From: Helianthus annuus
Lineage: Eukaryota; Streptophyta; Magnoliopsida; Asterales; Asteraceae
Length of the DNA: 64,000 bases
Assembly (NCBI RefSeq): GCF_002127325.2
Contig: NC_035436.2
Location: 121,802,771 to 121,866,770, forward strand
Reading direction: 5' to 3'
Below are positions 28,127-41,143 of this stretch, piece after piece; position 1 is the stretch's first letter, and each line of letters begins with the position of its first letter. The translations under genes were made by a program, and so were the position numbers. The notes under the pieces were generated by a model. It was not told the origin of the DNA. It saw nothing but the letters and a program-made list of their open reading frames with translations, and searched no databases.

Positions 28127-28870
28127 CCATAAGGCTACTTCCCCTGCGCTATGGAAGAGATTAATATGATCATCTGGATCACTGGTCCCATCATACTTGC
28201 CTACCGTTGGCGGCATCTTAGGTTTATCTTTTTTGGGAGCCTCTGCTATTTGCCTGGAAATTTTGAATTGAATGTGACATCCGCTAGCTTATATGGCCTG
28301 GTCAGCTCGTCTTCATCGAGGTTTACAAGTTCTGCTACTGGCGGGCCCTGTGTTACGGGAGGAGTAGCCACTTGTGTAACCGGTGAGGGCCTAGTTTGGG
28401 CATAATCCAGTTGATGTCTTGCACTAGAAACATTACCACCTAGCATTCCCATTATGGTTGTGTTAACAGACATGGGTAGGGCCCGGAATTGTCATACCAG
28501 AGCGAAGGTTGTGGGTATTGGTGGCCCCACTGTGTCGACTGACTCCCCTCATAAGGAGTTCTTAAGCCATACGCCTGAGGCGGGATGTAGCTGTAAGGCG
28601 GCATGTAATGGTTAGGCGGAATGTATGCTTGATTTCCCCGGGTAATGGGAGCATTCTGTACGGCTCGCGGCATTATTACCGCTGATGAGGTGGGGTTGAC
28701 ATTGTTGTTGTCAAGGCTGCTGAATACAACAGTGGGAACTAGAAGTTATCCGCCGGTTGATAATACTAGGCGGTGGTCACCTGAGATACGTCCCTAAGCT
28801 GGGTGATCCGGATAAGAATGGTCTGAACTCTGATTTGCAAACCGAAACACCGTTAGGACTCATTACAGGA
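28127..28870 (-). pseudogene. Part 1 of a Tat-like gag (minus strand), split by Athila-1
   Basis: Reading right to left: a degenerate N-terminal stretch, then a Pro/Tyr-rich segment (YIPPNHYMPPYSYIPPQ), a linker (ELVNLDEDELTRPYK), then the start of the gag core (PPTVGKYDGTSDPDDHINLF). The frame changes at least once (near 28460) and has a stop near 28243. At 28122 the reading is cut by Athila-1 and resumes at 19641. Tat/Retand-type gypsy gag is my best family guess; no pol of this element remains in the window. Confidence 0.7.
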
Positions 28871-29214
28871 ATGGGGTTATTCATGTAACCGTCCTCCGGC
28901 GTGAGAATAAGTATTCGTTTATAGGAGTGAAGGTATATGAGAGAGAGTTTGAGAGAGAGAGAGTTGCGATGATCTTACCTCAAGATGTATCTTCTATTTA
29001 TACTTTTTTGGTGAATTAGGGTTTCTCCTTAAATCGAAGGGTCGGTCCTTAAATCGAAGGGTCGGTTGTATGACGATTCCTACTTTCTAGGAGATATTGC
29101 AAATCTTCTATTTGCATGGGAATATATTGGTCATATTCTCATTAATGTATCGCATTTAATGACGAGTTACCCGACATGAAATGACCGAGCCAAGTCATTT
29201 CTCCACACCTAACA
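28871..29214 (-). repeat. Probable 5' LTR of the Tat-like element
   Basis: The minus-strand start TGTTAGGTGTGG is at 29214, and TATAAATA at 29002-28995 is followed by a CT-repeat leader. A direct repeat ttaaatcgaagggtcgg occurs twice (near 29030 and 29048). The inner limit towards gag is uncertain and no second LTR was found. Confidence 0.45.
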
Positions 29215-29439
29215 TGTTTTTTTTTTTTTTTGTAGTGGGTCATGATATGTTCCTTTTGTTCATTTTATATTTCAACACTTGTTATAGCTAGTAACATGAA
29301 CTTTTATATTGTGTTCAAATATGAGCCATGTCCAATATAAACTCTTTACGAAGCTTCTAATACAACATATGGGTTCCCACTGGTATATTATAATAAATTA
29401 ACCCTTTAAACATGTTATTTTTTTCTATATATATATATA

Positions 29440-31455
29440 TGTATAACACCCGTCTCATTTGTTTAATATTTTTCCATAAAATACGCATTTTTATAAGAAA
29501 TGCATATTTTCAAAAGTTATGCAAAATGATAAGGTTTCATGACGACAGTATCTTAGTTAACTGTCATCTAGTTTAAACATCTAAAAACGATAAGTTAAAG
29601 GTTTACAACATGAACATTGTTTACAACAAAGTTAGATAAACGCGGAAGCTTCAAAAAGTGGTGTTCAGTTCATGTTCATCGCTTGATCTTCACCCATCCT
29701 AAGTTCAAACATACCTACACTGTAAATTTATCACAGACGTTAGTATATGAGACCCTAGAACTCGTCTAAACAGACCCGAAAGCTCAAAATCATCAAATAA
29801 ACAAAATAAAAATTTTGTTTGGAATTCGACCATAGGCTACGGGTTACAGACCGTAGCTTACGGTTCACCTTTGATATTTCAAATAGAACTCCTGAACCGT
29901 AGGCTACGGTCCAGGACCGTAGCTTATGGTTTGACTCCAGATTTTTGTTTGTTTTCCGTTTTTAGCACGAAAACCTTCATAACTTTTTATCCGTTTGTCC
30001 GATTTACGTGATTCTTTTTCCTACGCGTCCGTAATTAAATTACCAACGCATCTATCAAGATCATTTAATCAAAAGTTGAGTTTACGGACTGAAGGTCTAT
30101 AATCCCCTATTATACTTATTCGACCCGCATAGTTTTGCGTCAAATTTTATGTTACTCAAAATTGGAACTTTTATGCATATTTACCCATTCCATGGGCTTA
30201 TGATCATCGGCGTATCATTACCCATTTCATGGTTTTACGCCTCCGTGATCTACAATCGCCAAATGATATTTAATCACTTCCATAATGACTACTTAGACAA
30301 TTATTCGACCCGTTTGGCTCGTTTATGGAATCCTCCATTTTCAACGACTACCAAACGTTTTCTAAACAAGTATTGATTCGATTAACTAGGTAGTGATCAT
30401 CGTCACTTCTACTAATACTACCAATTCTAATAAACACCAATTCAAACGACTATAATGTTTCAAGTAACATAATATAATGGTGTCACGGTTACATACCTTC
30501 AAAGCGTCCCCTTCAAACGCGCGTCACCACCGGCTTGTCCCCTCGACGTTCCGGTTTCCTTTCCTATAGAGTTCAAACACGAATTGTTTAGAACTCTTTT
30601 CTTAACATTCCACGCATAATTCGCCAAAATATACAAGTATGCGTTTTCAAATCAAATTTCCAACATTAGGCTTTCTTTTAGGCATTTCTACGGACACCTA
30701 AAGGGCATAATTTCTGGAAATTTACAATTAAGCTCATGGCTAATTATGTAACCAAAATTAATCATCAATTAAGCAAGTTCATGTCACTTTTTCACATCAC
30801 ATTCTGAAATCACTTCATAGAACTTAAATTACACTAGAATAACAATCATAATCCTAGTGTTTAACATGTTTCTACAAAACCCACTTAACACCTTCAATGG
30901 TGATTATGAATTTCACAAGTATTGAGCATAATTTCAACAATCTAATGACTAGGGTTTATTCCTAGGCACTATTTCATTTCAAATTCATCCATACAACAAT
31001 CATGCAACATAAATTTCGAATTTCTTATGTTCATCTAGAAATTTAGATGGAACTTTTCTATGAAATTTTACATAACTTATGACCCCTTTACAGAGGAGAT
31101 CACTTTTCTATGCTCGGATTTCGATTTGGAAGTGAATTTGACTTACAATTTGGGACAATTAGCATGAACTAGGGTTTTAGAGCAAGCTCCTGGTCGCCCC
31201 TGTGTTTTAATCGAACCAGACACACACTCTTGTGTGTGTTTGGGTTTTAATTTATGTTTTAATATTATAAGTTTCAAATTTAACAACTTTAGTCCCCTAA
31301 CTATAGTTTAGTTCATATTTTAGGTGTTTTAACCCACTTACATGTCACTATGAGACTTTTATCTAACTCAGTTATCTTTATTCCTAGTTAGTTCATTTTA
31401 TTTATCAACGTCATCGAATTTAAAATAAAAAGGATTATATTTTACGGGTGTTACA
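29440..31455 (-). repeat. Tekay-2 3' LTR (about 2.0 kb)
   Basis: The plus strand begins tgtataacacccg and ends cgggtgttaca, a matched pair of LTR ends. The next bases (agtccacccccttaaaaagg) are the complement of a polypurine tract and continue into the 3' end of a gypsy pol. A motif cluster of accgtaggctacggt type lies at 29825-29940. Otherwise non-coding. The 225 bases to the left (29215-29439) show only poly-T and a TA run. Confidence 0.75.
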
Positions 31456-32700
31456 AGTCCACCCCCTTAAAAAGGGTTTCGTCCTCGAAACCGGAATACG
31501 TACCAAATAATTTTGGGTAGAGACGTCGCATCTCCTCTTCGGATTCCCACGTAGTATCCGAACACTTTCTATGCTCCCACTTGATCTTCACTTGATCAAT
31601 TCTCTTATTACGCAAATCTTTAACCTTCTGATCTAAACCCTATAATTGGTTTTACCGCATAGTTAAGGCTATTGTCCACCTCGATATCATCGTAGTGGAT
31701 ATAAGTCGTTTCCTCAGCTAAGCACTTTCGGAGTTGTGACACATGAAACGTGCCATGGATTCCGCTCAATTCTTCTAGTAATTCAAGGCGATATGCTACC
31801 TTCCCAACTCGTTCAATGATTTAAATGGCCCGATAAACCTCGGGCTTAGCTTCCCTCTTTTTTCTGAATTGGATAACGCCCTTCCATGGGGATACTTTCA
31901 GCATAACCCTGTCGCCCACCTGAAATTCAATTGGTTTCCGTCTTTTGTCGGCATAAGACTTTTGTCTGTCTTGGGCCGCTTTCAAATGGGCCCGAACCAC
32001 GTCAATTTTCTCATTGGTGGCTTGAACTACGTCTTTATGGGCAAGTTCACACGGACCCACTTCACCCTAACATACCGGGGTTCTACATTTTCTACCATAT
32101 AGCATCTCATACGGGGCCAAGCCGATACTTGCATGATAACTGTTGTTATAAGAGAATTATGTTAACGGTAGATACACGTACCAACTGCCCCCAAAATCGA
32201 TAATACACGCCCTCAGCACGTCTTCTAGTGTCTGTACCGTTCTTTCACTCTGCCCATCCGTTTGAGGATGGTATGCAGTGCTGATAAAAAGTTTCGTTCC
32301 CATATGTTCTTGGAAGTCTCGCCAGAAGTTTGAAGTAAACCGGGTATCCCTGTCGTACATGATGGATACCGGTACTCCGTGGCATGCCACTATCTCATTG
32401 GTATACACCTCCGACATCTTTTCAGATGTATAAGTTTCACGTATAGGAATAAAGTGAGCACTTTTCGTCAGTCTATCAACAACCACCCAAATAGCATCAA
32501 ATCCTCGATTCGTCTTTGGTAGTTTGGTCAATAAGTACATGGTGATATGTTCCCATTTCCAAACTGGAATATCTGATGGCTGAAGTTTACCATAGGGTCT
32601 TTGGTGTTCCGCCTTGACTTGTAAACAAGTCAAGCACTTTTCCACATACTTCGCCACATCCCTTTTCATTCCAGGCCACCAGTAGTTTTGTTTCAACCCA
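31456..32700 (-). pseudogene. 3' end of Tekay-2 pol (integrase and chromodomain-like tail)
   Basis: On the minus strand the best block (32157-32696) has the integrase zinc site (YWWPGMKRDVAKYVEKCLTC) and the catalytic core with D (ITMYLLTKLP region, altered from the usual DF), D (YDRDTRF) and E (QSERTVQ). Stops then interrupt it (after YLPLT; a former Trp in VC-stop-GEVG). A second block (31821-32060) has [17 protein letters not shown], followed by a frameshift. The tail reaches the LTR. Everything upstream (gag, protease, RT, RNase H) is missing, cut off at the junction near 32700. Confidence 0.8.
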
Positions 32701-32912
32701 TCAATTGAAAAGGTTTTAAAGTAGCAAAAGTTTAGTATCGGGACATCGCATCCACGGATTGATATCCGGTTCTTGCCGATTAGCTATATTACCACCCAAC
32801 GGGTACACTTGCCATATGTGTTTGTACTTAGTTCCTAGGTGAAAAACCATTTTTAAAACTAAATTTGTGTGAAGAAAAACTCAATTAAAGTATATATAAT
32901 TCACGCACATCA
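32701..32912 (+). repeat. Athila-3: 3' remnant of the 5' LTR
   Basis: Contains the conserved U5-like block also seen in Athila-1 and Athila-2 (gatatccggttcttgcc, then cgggtacacttgcc, atatgtgtttg) and ends cacgcacatca before a primer site. The upstream part of the LTR is gone, replaced by Tekay-2 pol at about 32700. Confidence 0.75.
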
Positions 32913-32918
32913 AGTTTT

Positions 32919-32936
32919 TGGCTCGGTTGCCGGGGA
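32919..32936 (+). other. Athila-3 primer binding site (two mismatches)
   Basis: TGGCTCGGTTGCCGGGGA; differs from the Athila-1 site at two positions. Confidence 0.8.
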
Positions 32937-35900
32937 GGTTGAAGAAGCAGAAAATGGAAGAACACTATGGTAAATTCCTCGAGCTTTTTAAGCAACTTCA
33001 TATAAATTTACCATTTGTCGAGGCACTTGCTCAAATGCCTAAGTATGCCAAGTTTTTGAAGGATATCCTATCCAACAAAAAGAAACTTGAGGAGCTTTCG
33101 CAGGTAACCTTGAATGAGGAGTCTTCAGCAGTTCTTCAGAACAAACCACCGAAGAAGATGAATGATCCTGGGAGTTTCACTATCCCGTGTTTGATTGGTA
33201 GTTTGTCGGTCAAAAATGCATTGGCTGATCTTGGAGCTAGCATAAACCTCATGCCATATGCGGTTTTTGCTAAGCTAGACTTGGGAGAGCCCAAGTCGAC
33301 TCGTATGAGCATTCAGCTAGCCGACCATTCAGTGAAGTACCCTCGAGGCATAGTTGAGAATATGCTGGTGAAAATCGACAAGTTTGTCTTTCCTATCGAT
33401 TTCGTTATTTTAGACATGGATGAGGACAAAAACGTTCCACTTATTTTTGGTCGCCCATTCCTAGCCACTGCGAGAGCCTTGATTGATGTCTGCATCGGTA
33501 GACTTACTCTTAGGGTTGATGATGAGGAGGTTACCTTTGATATAGGGAAGTCGACGCAACACTCACAGAGTCAGGATGATACAATCTACTTCATTGAGAC
33601 TATCGATACATATGTGAGTGATCATCTCCATGCTACATTTGAGGAGGATGTTGTGGACACACAGCTGCTAGGAGGGGAGGCTTTTGGTTCGCCCAGTGTG
33701 GACTAATTAGTTGAGGAGGTGACCTGTCTGATAGGTCACGCGTCTCCCCCATGTCCCGAGGTTTTTGAGGTTGTGGATCGCGTTACTGAGCCTAAAGCAC
33801 GCCCTTCTATTAAGGATCCACCTTCGGTTGAACTTAAGGAGCTTCCAGATCATTTGGAGTATGCTTTCTTGGAGGGTGAGGCTCATCTACATGTTATCAT
33901 TTCTTCCAAATTGTCGAAAGAAGAGAAGGATCGATTGCTTGAAGTCCTGAAGCAGCACAAGAAGGCGATTGCTTGGAAGATTATGGATATAAAATGGATT
34001 AATCCATCCTTTTGCACCCATAAGATTTTGATGGAGGAGGACTTTAAACCTGTAGTACAGCATCAGAGGCGTTTGAACCCTAACATGCAGGAGGTTGTGA
34101 AGAAAGAGGTCATCAAACTACTTGATGCAGGTTTGATATATCTGATCTCTGATTCACCATGGGTTAGCCCTGTACAGGTAGTCCTGAAGAAAGGAGGCAT
34201 GACAGTGGTGACCAATGAGAAAAACGAGTTGATTCCTACTCGTACTGTCACCGGATGGAGAGTTTGCATTGACTACCGCAAACTCAATGACGCCACGAGG
34301 AAATATTATTTCCCACTTCCTTTCATTGATCAGATGTTGGAAAGGTTGTCGGACTGGATGTACTACTGCTTCCTTGATGGTTTTTCAGGATATTTTCAGA
34401 TTCCCATCTCTCCTGAGGATCAGGAGAAGACGACATTCACATGTCCCTATGGCACATTCGCCTACCGGCGGATGCCCTTTGGACTGTGCAATGCCCCGGC
34501 CACATTTCAGAGGTGTAAGGTGGCCATTTTTCATGACATGATTGAGGACTCTATGGAGGTTTTTATGGATGATTTTTCTGTGTTTGGAAGTTCCTTTGAT
34601 TAGTGTCTCGGGAATCTGAAAAAGATGTTGGCTAGATGTGAAGAAGCCAACCTTGTATTGAACTGGGAGAAATGCCACTTCATCGTGAAGGAGGGCATTG
34701 TGCTTGGGCACAAGATTTCACAGGCGAGGTTGACCGAGCCAAAGTCGAAACTATTTCAAAGCTCCCGCCTCCCACATCAGTGTCTATTACGAGTTTCCTA
34801 GGTCATGCAGGTTTTTACCAGCGATTCATAAAGGACTTTTCCAAAATCGCCCGTCCCATGACTCAACTCCTCGAGAAGGATGCCCAATTCGTTTTTTCCG
34901 ATGAATGCCTTCGGGCATTTGAGTTGTTAAAGGAGAAGTTGGTGAATGCCCCGATCATGGTTGCTCCCGACTGGGAGCTGCCATTTGAGTTGATGTGTGA
35001 TGCGAGTGACTTCGCAGTCGGGGCTGTCTTGGGTCAAAGGAAAGATAAACAATTTCACCTGATTTACTATGCGAGCAACACCTTGAACGACGCTCAGGAG
35101 CGTTAAACCACGACAGAGAAAGAGCTCCTAGCTTTGGTCTTTGCCTTCGATAAGTTCGGTCTTATCTTGTCCTTTCCAAGACCATTGTGTACACGGATCA
35201 TGCAGCCCTTTGGTATCTTTTCAGCAAGCAGGATGCTAAATCGAGATTGATACGTTGGATTTTGCTGCTGCAAGAGTTTGATATTGAAATCCGTGATAAA
35301 AAACGGGCTGAAAATTTGGCAGCCAATCATTTGTCTCGTCTTGAGCATTCCGAGGGAAAGGAAACTCGTGGGCCTAACATCAATGACAATTTCCCCCACG
35401 AGTTCCTCATGAGGTTTGAGACTAGTGATGATTCCCCATGGTTTGCTGACTTTGCAAACTACCTAGCTAGTGGCATCCTGATCAAGGGGATGACCCATCA
35501 GCAGAAGCGGAAGTTCTTTGCGGATGTCAAGCACTACTTTTGGGATGACCCTTACTTGTTTAGGGTAGGAGCGGATCGGATGATCCGGCGATGCATGCAT
35601 GGTGACGAGGCGAGGGATATTTTATGCCACTGTCACGAAGGACCCACGGAGCGAACAACACGGCGAGGAAAGTGTTTGATGTCGGATTCTTTTGGCCGAC
35701 TATTTTCCGTGATGCCCATGAGTGGGTGAGGTCCTGTGATGCTTGCCAGAGGCCAAGCAACATTTCTACACGCCATGAGATGCCACAAAACGGCATCCAA
35801 GTTTGTGAGGTTTTTGACGTATGGGGGCTAGACTTCATGGGCCCCTTTCCGACCTCTTTTGGCAACCGCTACATCCTAGTCGCTGTTGATTACGTTTCAA

Positions 35901-36219
35901 AGTGGGCTGAAGCACAGGCTTTACCCACTAATGATGCTAGGGTAGTGGTGAGGTTTTTGAAGAAGTTGTTTGCTCGCTTTGGTGCCCCGAAGGCATTGAT
36001 TAGCGACCGTGGGACACATTTCTGTAATGCACAACTTGAGAAAGCATTGTCTCGATATGGTGTGCAACACCGATTCTCTACACCATATCATCCGCAGATG
36101 AGCGGACAGGTTGAGGTAACTAATCGGGGTATCAAGCGGATTCTAGAGAAAACAGTTAATTCTAGCCGTAAGGATTGATCCGAGAAATTGGATGACGCAC
36201 TGTGGGCTTTTCGGACAGC
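32937..36219 (+). pseudogene. Athila-3 pol: protease, RT, RNase H, integrase, with several breaks
   Basis: Gag is deleted: the primer site runs within a few bases into RLKKQKMEEHYGKF, the stretch that precedes protease in Athila elements. Protease with DLGAS and FGRPFL is at 32918-33706 (stop TAA). RT at 33719-34603 has CIDYRKL, MPFGLCNAPATFQ and FMDD, with a stop TAG after FGSSFD. There are frameshifts near 34725 and 35157. RNase H (ELMCDASD to [11 protein letters not shown]) spans 34950-35340. Another frameshift lies near 35650. Integrase at 35650-36219 has the CDAC part of its zinc site, D (DFMGPF), D (ISDRGTHF) and E (QVEVTN), then a TGA at 36176 replacing a Trp. It ends at target-site copy ctaca where Gypsy-C inserted. 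Confidence 0.9.
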
Positions 36220-36224
36220 CTACA

Positions 36225-37667
36225 TGTCGCAGCCCCCGACCCCTAATCCCCGGGAACGGGCGGTTGCGAGCCAGTTTCGGTGGTATCACGTTATCGTCCA
36301 ATTTGGCAGCGGATTTTTTCATCAGGACCGTAGTTAGGAAATATTTTATCAGAGTAAACCACCATATTTTATAATATTAAACACATGGGTAAAACCCAAA
36401 TTTTCAGTATACACACTTTTATAGGAATAAATCCTATTTTATTTAACAAAACATCTATTTTATTCTTAGGTAACTTTATTGCCACTTTTCCAAGCCTTCA
36501 GTGCTGTCCAGCTGGCTTCTATTTGGCTTTCACATTTTGTTACCTGAAACGTGTTTTAAAAACATTTTTTTCAGTGGGAAATACTGGTGAGTGAATCCCA
36601 GTTTAATCAAGTTTAAGTAAAACCATTTCACAGTGTACAGTATTGAGGGCGCATCCGCAATTACATTTGTTTCCAAGATATAACAATTAACACCAGTGGT
36701 ACTGTCGTACTCAACTTGTGGAAATGTTACTCCTTGACTAGGTGGTAACAAATTTTGTATACAAAACCCCAACATACCCACTATAATTGTATTCTTACAA
36801 ATACTCAATAATTGTTATTCGCATGGAAAGATATTTAAGGTTTTGTAAAAACATTTAACAAAAAGAGGATTACTCACTTTGCTATTTTAGGGTTTTCAGT
36901 AAGGATTTCCTGGGAATAATCTATAAATTACACAAATGCACGTGTGTTAGTATAATAACCCATTTTAACATTAGTAATACCCTCCCCGAGACGGCATTCC
37001 AACGACTACATCGGGCAGAACCACGACAGCCGTTACGGAACCCTAGATCAATCGGGCAGAGTATCTAATACGTCTCCAGGGGTTATGATACTTACATCGT
37101 AGTAGAACCTCGCTATTTAGGGGGGTATAATACCCGGGTATAGTGTCTACACTTCAGAATTTAAGTAAGAAAGAAAGATTTGAGCGACGGAAAGTGAAAT
37201 CCCAAGGCCTCCTTATATAGGGCCTGAAACTGCATCTCTCGCGGCCCGCGTAAAACAAGAACAAGGCTTACACGGCCCGCGTCAAAGCTAGGTCAACGCG
37301 TAGCTTGTCCGGATCACCACTAGGCTCGACACGATGCTGACACGTGTAATAACCGGGCTGCGCCACATTCTAAGACTCTCGCGGCCCGCGTAAATGTAAG
37401 CTAAGGCTTATGCCGCCCGCCTGAACTAATGAAATCAAACGGAATCAGGTTCTGACCCTAATACCGCCCGCGTAAAGGTTGGGATGGGTCTACGCGGCCC
37501 ACCTCAGCTTAAATAAACTTGTTTTTAATTTATTTTTAATACTATATTGTATTTCGGGCTCGGTTTTCACATACGGGGTTTATTTATTGACATTTTGGGA
37601 CATTTTAAATATTTTTTAGGGCGTCGAAAAAATTACGAGGGTGTCGGTTTACGTTAGGGTCGTTACA
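36225..37667 (-). repeat. Gypsy-C 3' LTR (1443 bp)
   Basis: The plus strand begins TGTCGCAGCC and ends gtcgttaca, followed by a pyrimidine-rich tcctccccacc, which is the polypurine tract on the other strand. It contains the GCGGCCCGCGTAAA motif series at 37238-37505. An independent second LTR is not present, so edges rest on terminal bases, the polypurine tract and the interrupted integrase. Confidence 0.8.
37213..37219 (-). promoter_or_regulatory. TATA box of Gypsy-C LTR
   Basis: TATATAA on the minus strand; the nearest GCGGCCCGCGT copy begins about 20-25 bases upstream of it in the transcription direction. Confidence 0.6.
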
Positions 37668-37703
37668 TCCTCCCCACCTTATTTTAGAGCTCGCCCTCGA
37701 GAT

Positions 37704-40701
37704 CTATTGGAACAAATGCGGATATTTCTTTTGTATTTCTGATTCAAGCTCCCATGTGTACTCAGGTCCTCTTTTGGAGTCCCACTTCACTTTGACCAGA
37801 ACTAATCTCTTATGCTTGAGATTTTTAACTTTTCTATCTTCAATCTGTAGAGGCCTCTCTACAAATTTGAGTAGTTCATTTACCTCTATATCCTTAAGAG
37901 GCACTATGAGTGATTCATCAGCTAGGCATTTCTTGAGATTAGATACATGAAATACATCATGTATTCCTGCCATTTCCTCTGGCAGTTGTAGCTGATATGC
38001 TACATGTCCTATTTTTCTAATAATCTCAAAATGTCCAACATACATGGGACTTAGCTTTCCTCTTTTGATGAATCTTACCACTCCTTTCCAAGGAGAGACT
38101 TTTAACAATACCTTATCACCTATTTGGAATTCTAACGGCTTACGTCTGTTATCATCATAGCTCTTCTGTCGATCGCATGCTGCTTTCAGTCGTTCCTTGA
38201 TTTGAATGATCTTATCGGTTGTTTCCTGCACTATCTCAGGTCCAGATAGTTGCTTTTCCCCAATTTCTGCCCAACAGACTAGGGTTCTGCACTTTCGTCC
38301 ATAAAGTGCTTTGAATGGTGCAGCATTGATACTCGTGTGATAACTGTTATTATAAGAAAATTCTATTAAAGGTATATGATCATCCCAATTACCTCTGAAA
38401 TCAATTACACAAGCTCTAAGCATGTCCTCCATTGTCTGAATTGTCCTTTCGCTTTGTCCGTCCATTTGAGGATGATAAGTTGTGCTTAGATTTAACTTGG
38501 TTCCCATTGCTTTTTGGAAACTTGTCCAAAAATGAGAGGTAAAACGGCTATCCCTATCAGAAATAATTGATAAAGGTATTCCATGTAATGAAACGATTTC
38601 ATTTACATACAATTTGGCTAATTGTTCCATACTAAAAGTTTCCTTTATAGGTAGGAAATGAGCTGACTTGGTTAGCCTATCTACAATCACCCAGATTGTA
38701 TCATTACCTTTTCTTGTTTTGGGTAATTTGGTAACAAAATCCATTGTTATCAATTCTCATTTCCAAACTGGCATCTCCAATTGTTGCAACAATCCTGAGG
38801 GTTTCTAGTGTTCAGCTTTGACTTGTGAACAAGTTAAACATCTAGAAACATAAGCTGCTATATCCTTTTTCATTCCTATCCACCAGAAATTTTTCCTTAA
38901 ATCCTGGTACATCTTATTACTTCCTGGATGCATCGTATATTTAGACTTATGGGCTTCTTCTAATATACGGTGACGTAAGTTTCCTAATTTAGGTATCCAC
39001 ATCCTCTTTTCATGGAATCTCCAAATTCCATCTGTTCCTTGTTCTAATTCTTTTATCATTCCTTTTAATTTTTCAGTATCATCCTTGATTACTGATTCTT
39101 GTGCTTTTCTAATCTGATCGTTTAAATCTACTTGTAGATTTAATTTAAGAGAACGTACCCTTTTTGGCTTTTCATGATATTTTCGACTTAAAGCATCTGC
39201 CACTACATTTGCATTTCCTTCATGATATTGGATATCACAATCGTAGTCACTAAGAAATTCCATCCAACGTCTTTGTCTCATATTCAACTCTTTTTGCCCG
39301 AAAACATACCTTAAACTTTTATGATCTGTAAATACGGTAAACTTACTACCATAAAGATAATGTCTCCAAATCTTAAGGGCAAAAATTATAGCTCCTAGTT
39401 CCAAATCATGGGTTGAATAATTCTCTTCATGATTCTTAAGCTGTCTAGAGGCGTAAGCTATAACCTTTTCACGTTGCATTAATACACATCCATAACCTAA
39501 CTTAGAAGCGTCACAATAGACTACAAAATCTTCAGTTCCCTCTGGTAACGCTAGTATAGGTGCATGGGTCAATCTTTGCTTAAGGATTCTAAAGGCTTTT
39601 TCTTGTTTTGGTCCCCATTCAAACTTAATGGATTTACAGGTTAACTTGGTTAAGGGAATGACTATTCTAGAAAAATCTCGGATAAATCTTCTATAATAAC
39701 CGGCCAATCCTAAGAAACTTCTAACCTCGGTTGGCGACTCAGGGGTTTTCCATTTGGAATCGCCTCGATCTTGGTTGGATCCACATGGATTCCTTCATGG
39801 TTAACTAAATGTCCAAGAAATTGTACCTGCTCTAACTTAAAAGTAAGTGCAAGTGCTTTGCATTTTCCTCTTTACTCCTATAGTAAATTAGAATATCATC
39901 TATGAAGACAATTATGAATTTATCCAAATATGGCTTACATATTCGGTTCATCATGTCCATAAATGCGGCTGGGGCATTGGTTAAACCAAATGGCATGGCA
40001 GTAAATTCATAATGACCATACCTTGTTCTAAATGCGGTTTTAGGAATATCCTCTTCCTGTACCTTTAATTGATGATATCCTGATCTTAAATCGATTTTAG
40101 AGAAAAATCAAGCTCCTTGCAGTTGATCGAGCAGATCATTGATTCTTGGTAATGGATACCGAATCTTAATCGTGACCTTGTTTAATTCACGGTAGTAAAT
40201 GCACATACGCATTGATCCGTCCTTCTTTTTAACAAACAAAATCGGTGCTCCCCATGGTGATGAGCTTGGTTGTATGAATCCTTTCTCTAACAATTCTTCT
40301 AATTGTTTCTTCAGTTCCTGCATTTCGGCAGGTGCCAAATGGTAAGATGCTTTGGCAATCGGTGCTGTCCCTGGTAGCAGCTGGATTCTGAATTCAACTT
40401 CCCTGTCTGGCGTCAGTCCTGGCAATTCCTTTGGAAAGACATCTGAAAACTGAGACACTACTGGAATGTCTTTTAGTTCTTTTCCTTTAGTGTTAGTAAT
40501 TATAGAAATCAAATACACTATAGATCCTTTTCTTATATAACTTGCAGTTTTCATCATAGAGATGAATTTAGTGGATCTAGATGGTTTATCTCCTTTAATT
40601 GTGATCTTTTCACCATTTGGTGAATTTACTTGAATTGACTTTTGATCACATAAAATATTGGCTTTATTGGCTATTAACCAATCCATTCCTAACACGATGT
40701 C
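37704..40701 (-). pseudogene. Gypsy-C pol (protease end, RT, RNase H, integrase, chromodomain-like tail)
   Basis: Right to left: end of protease and RT start (40791-40108, [11 protein letters not shown] with Tyr for the usual Asp); RT core with FIDDILIY (40100-39880); a deletion/frameshift near 39840-39870; RNase H with VVYCDASKLGYG and [14 protein letters not shown] STHDLELGA (39707-39150); integrase zinc site (TMHPGSNKMY to CLTCSQVK). Two in-frame stops follow: TAG at 38805-38807 (former Gln) and TGA at 38757-38759 (former Trp). The integrase core is D (MDFVTKLP), D (ISDRDSRF), E (QSERTIQ), and the C-terminal tail is [15 protein letters not shown]. About half the breaks are C-to-T type stops. 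Confidence 0.9.
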
Positions 40702-40905
40702 TGTTGGTGTAGTCATCTGTCGTCTTCGTCTTATGTCGAGTCTCGGTCTCGTTGCGGAAAAGATTAAGCATGACATCACATGTGGCATCACCTTGATGAC
40801 ATCACATGTGACATCATCATGTAAATTGATATTGGTTGTTTGAGTTTACTAGATAATTTGAAAGCCATCTTGGAGGTCCAATGAGAAGCAACTATGTTTT
40901 GGTCC
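40702..40905 (+). repeat. Copia-B 5' LTR, first part
   Basis: Matches 55278-55481 with about nine differences and stops at ggtcc where Copia-A is inserted. Holds two direct copies of gacatcacatg-type sequence (near 40770 and 40800). Confidence 0.92.
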
Positions 40906-41098
40906 TGTTGGTGCACTACATCTGTTGATTCCGTCTAGGTGTCTAGGATCAGGTCTTACATTGTATTGTATAGCATAGGGCACGAAATACGAGAAAACAG
41001 GAGTTTGTATAGGTTTTATAGGCTAGGATCGCTCATAGGGTCATAGAGTATGTGGACCGCTTATGTGTCTAATGTGGACCGCTTATATGGACGTCTAT

Positions 41099-41136
41099 GG
41101 ACCGCTCATATGAACATGTGACATATGAGCGGTTCC
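41099..41136 (+). promoter_or_regulatory. Hairpin upstream of the Copia-A TATA box
   Basis: ggaccgctcatatg, loop aacatgtga, then catatgagcggttcc: arms of about 13 bases pair almost perfectly. Located directly upstream of TATATAAA at 41144; repeated at 48178-48213 in the 3' LTR. Confidence 0.7.
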
Positions 41137-41143
41137 AAGCCTC

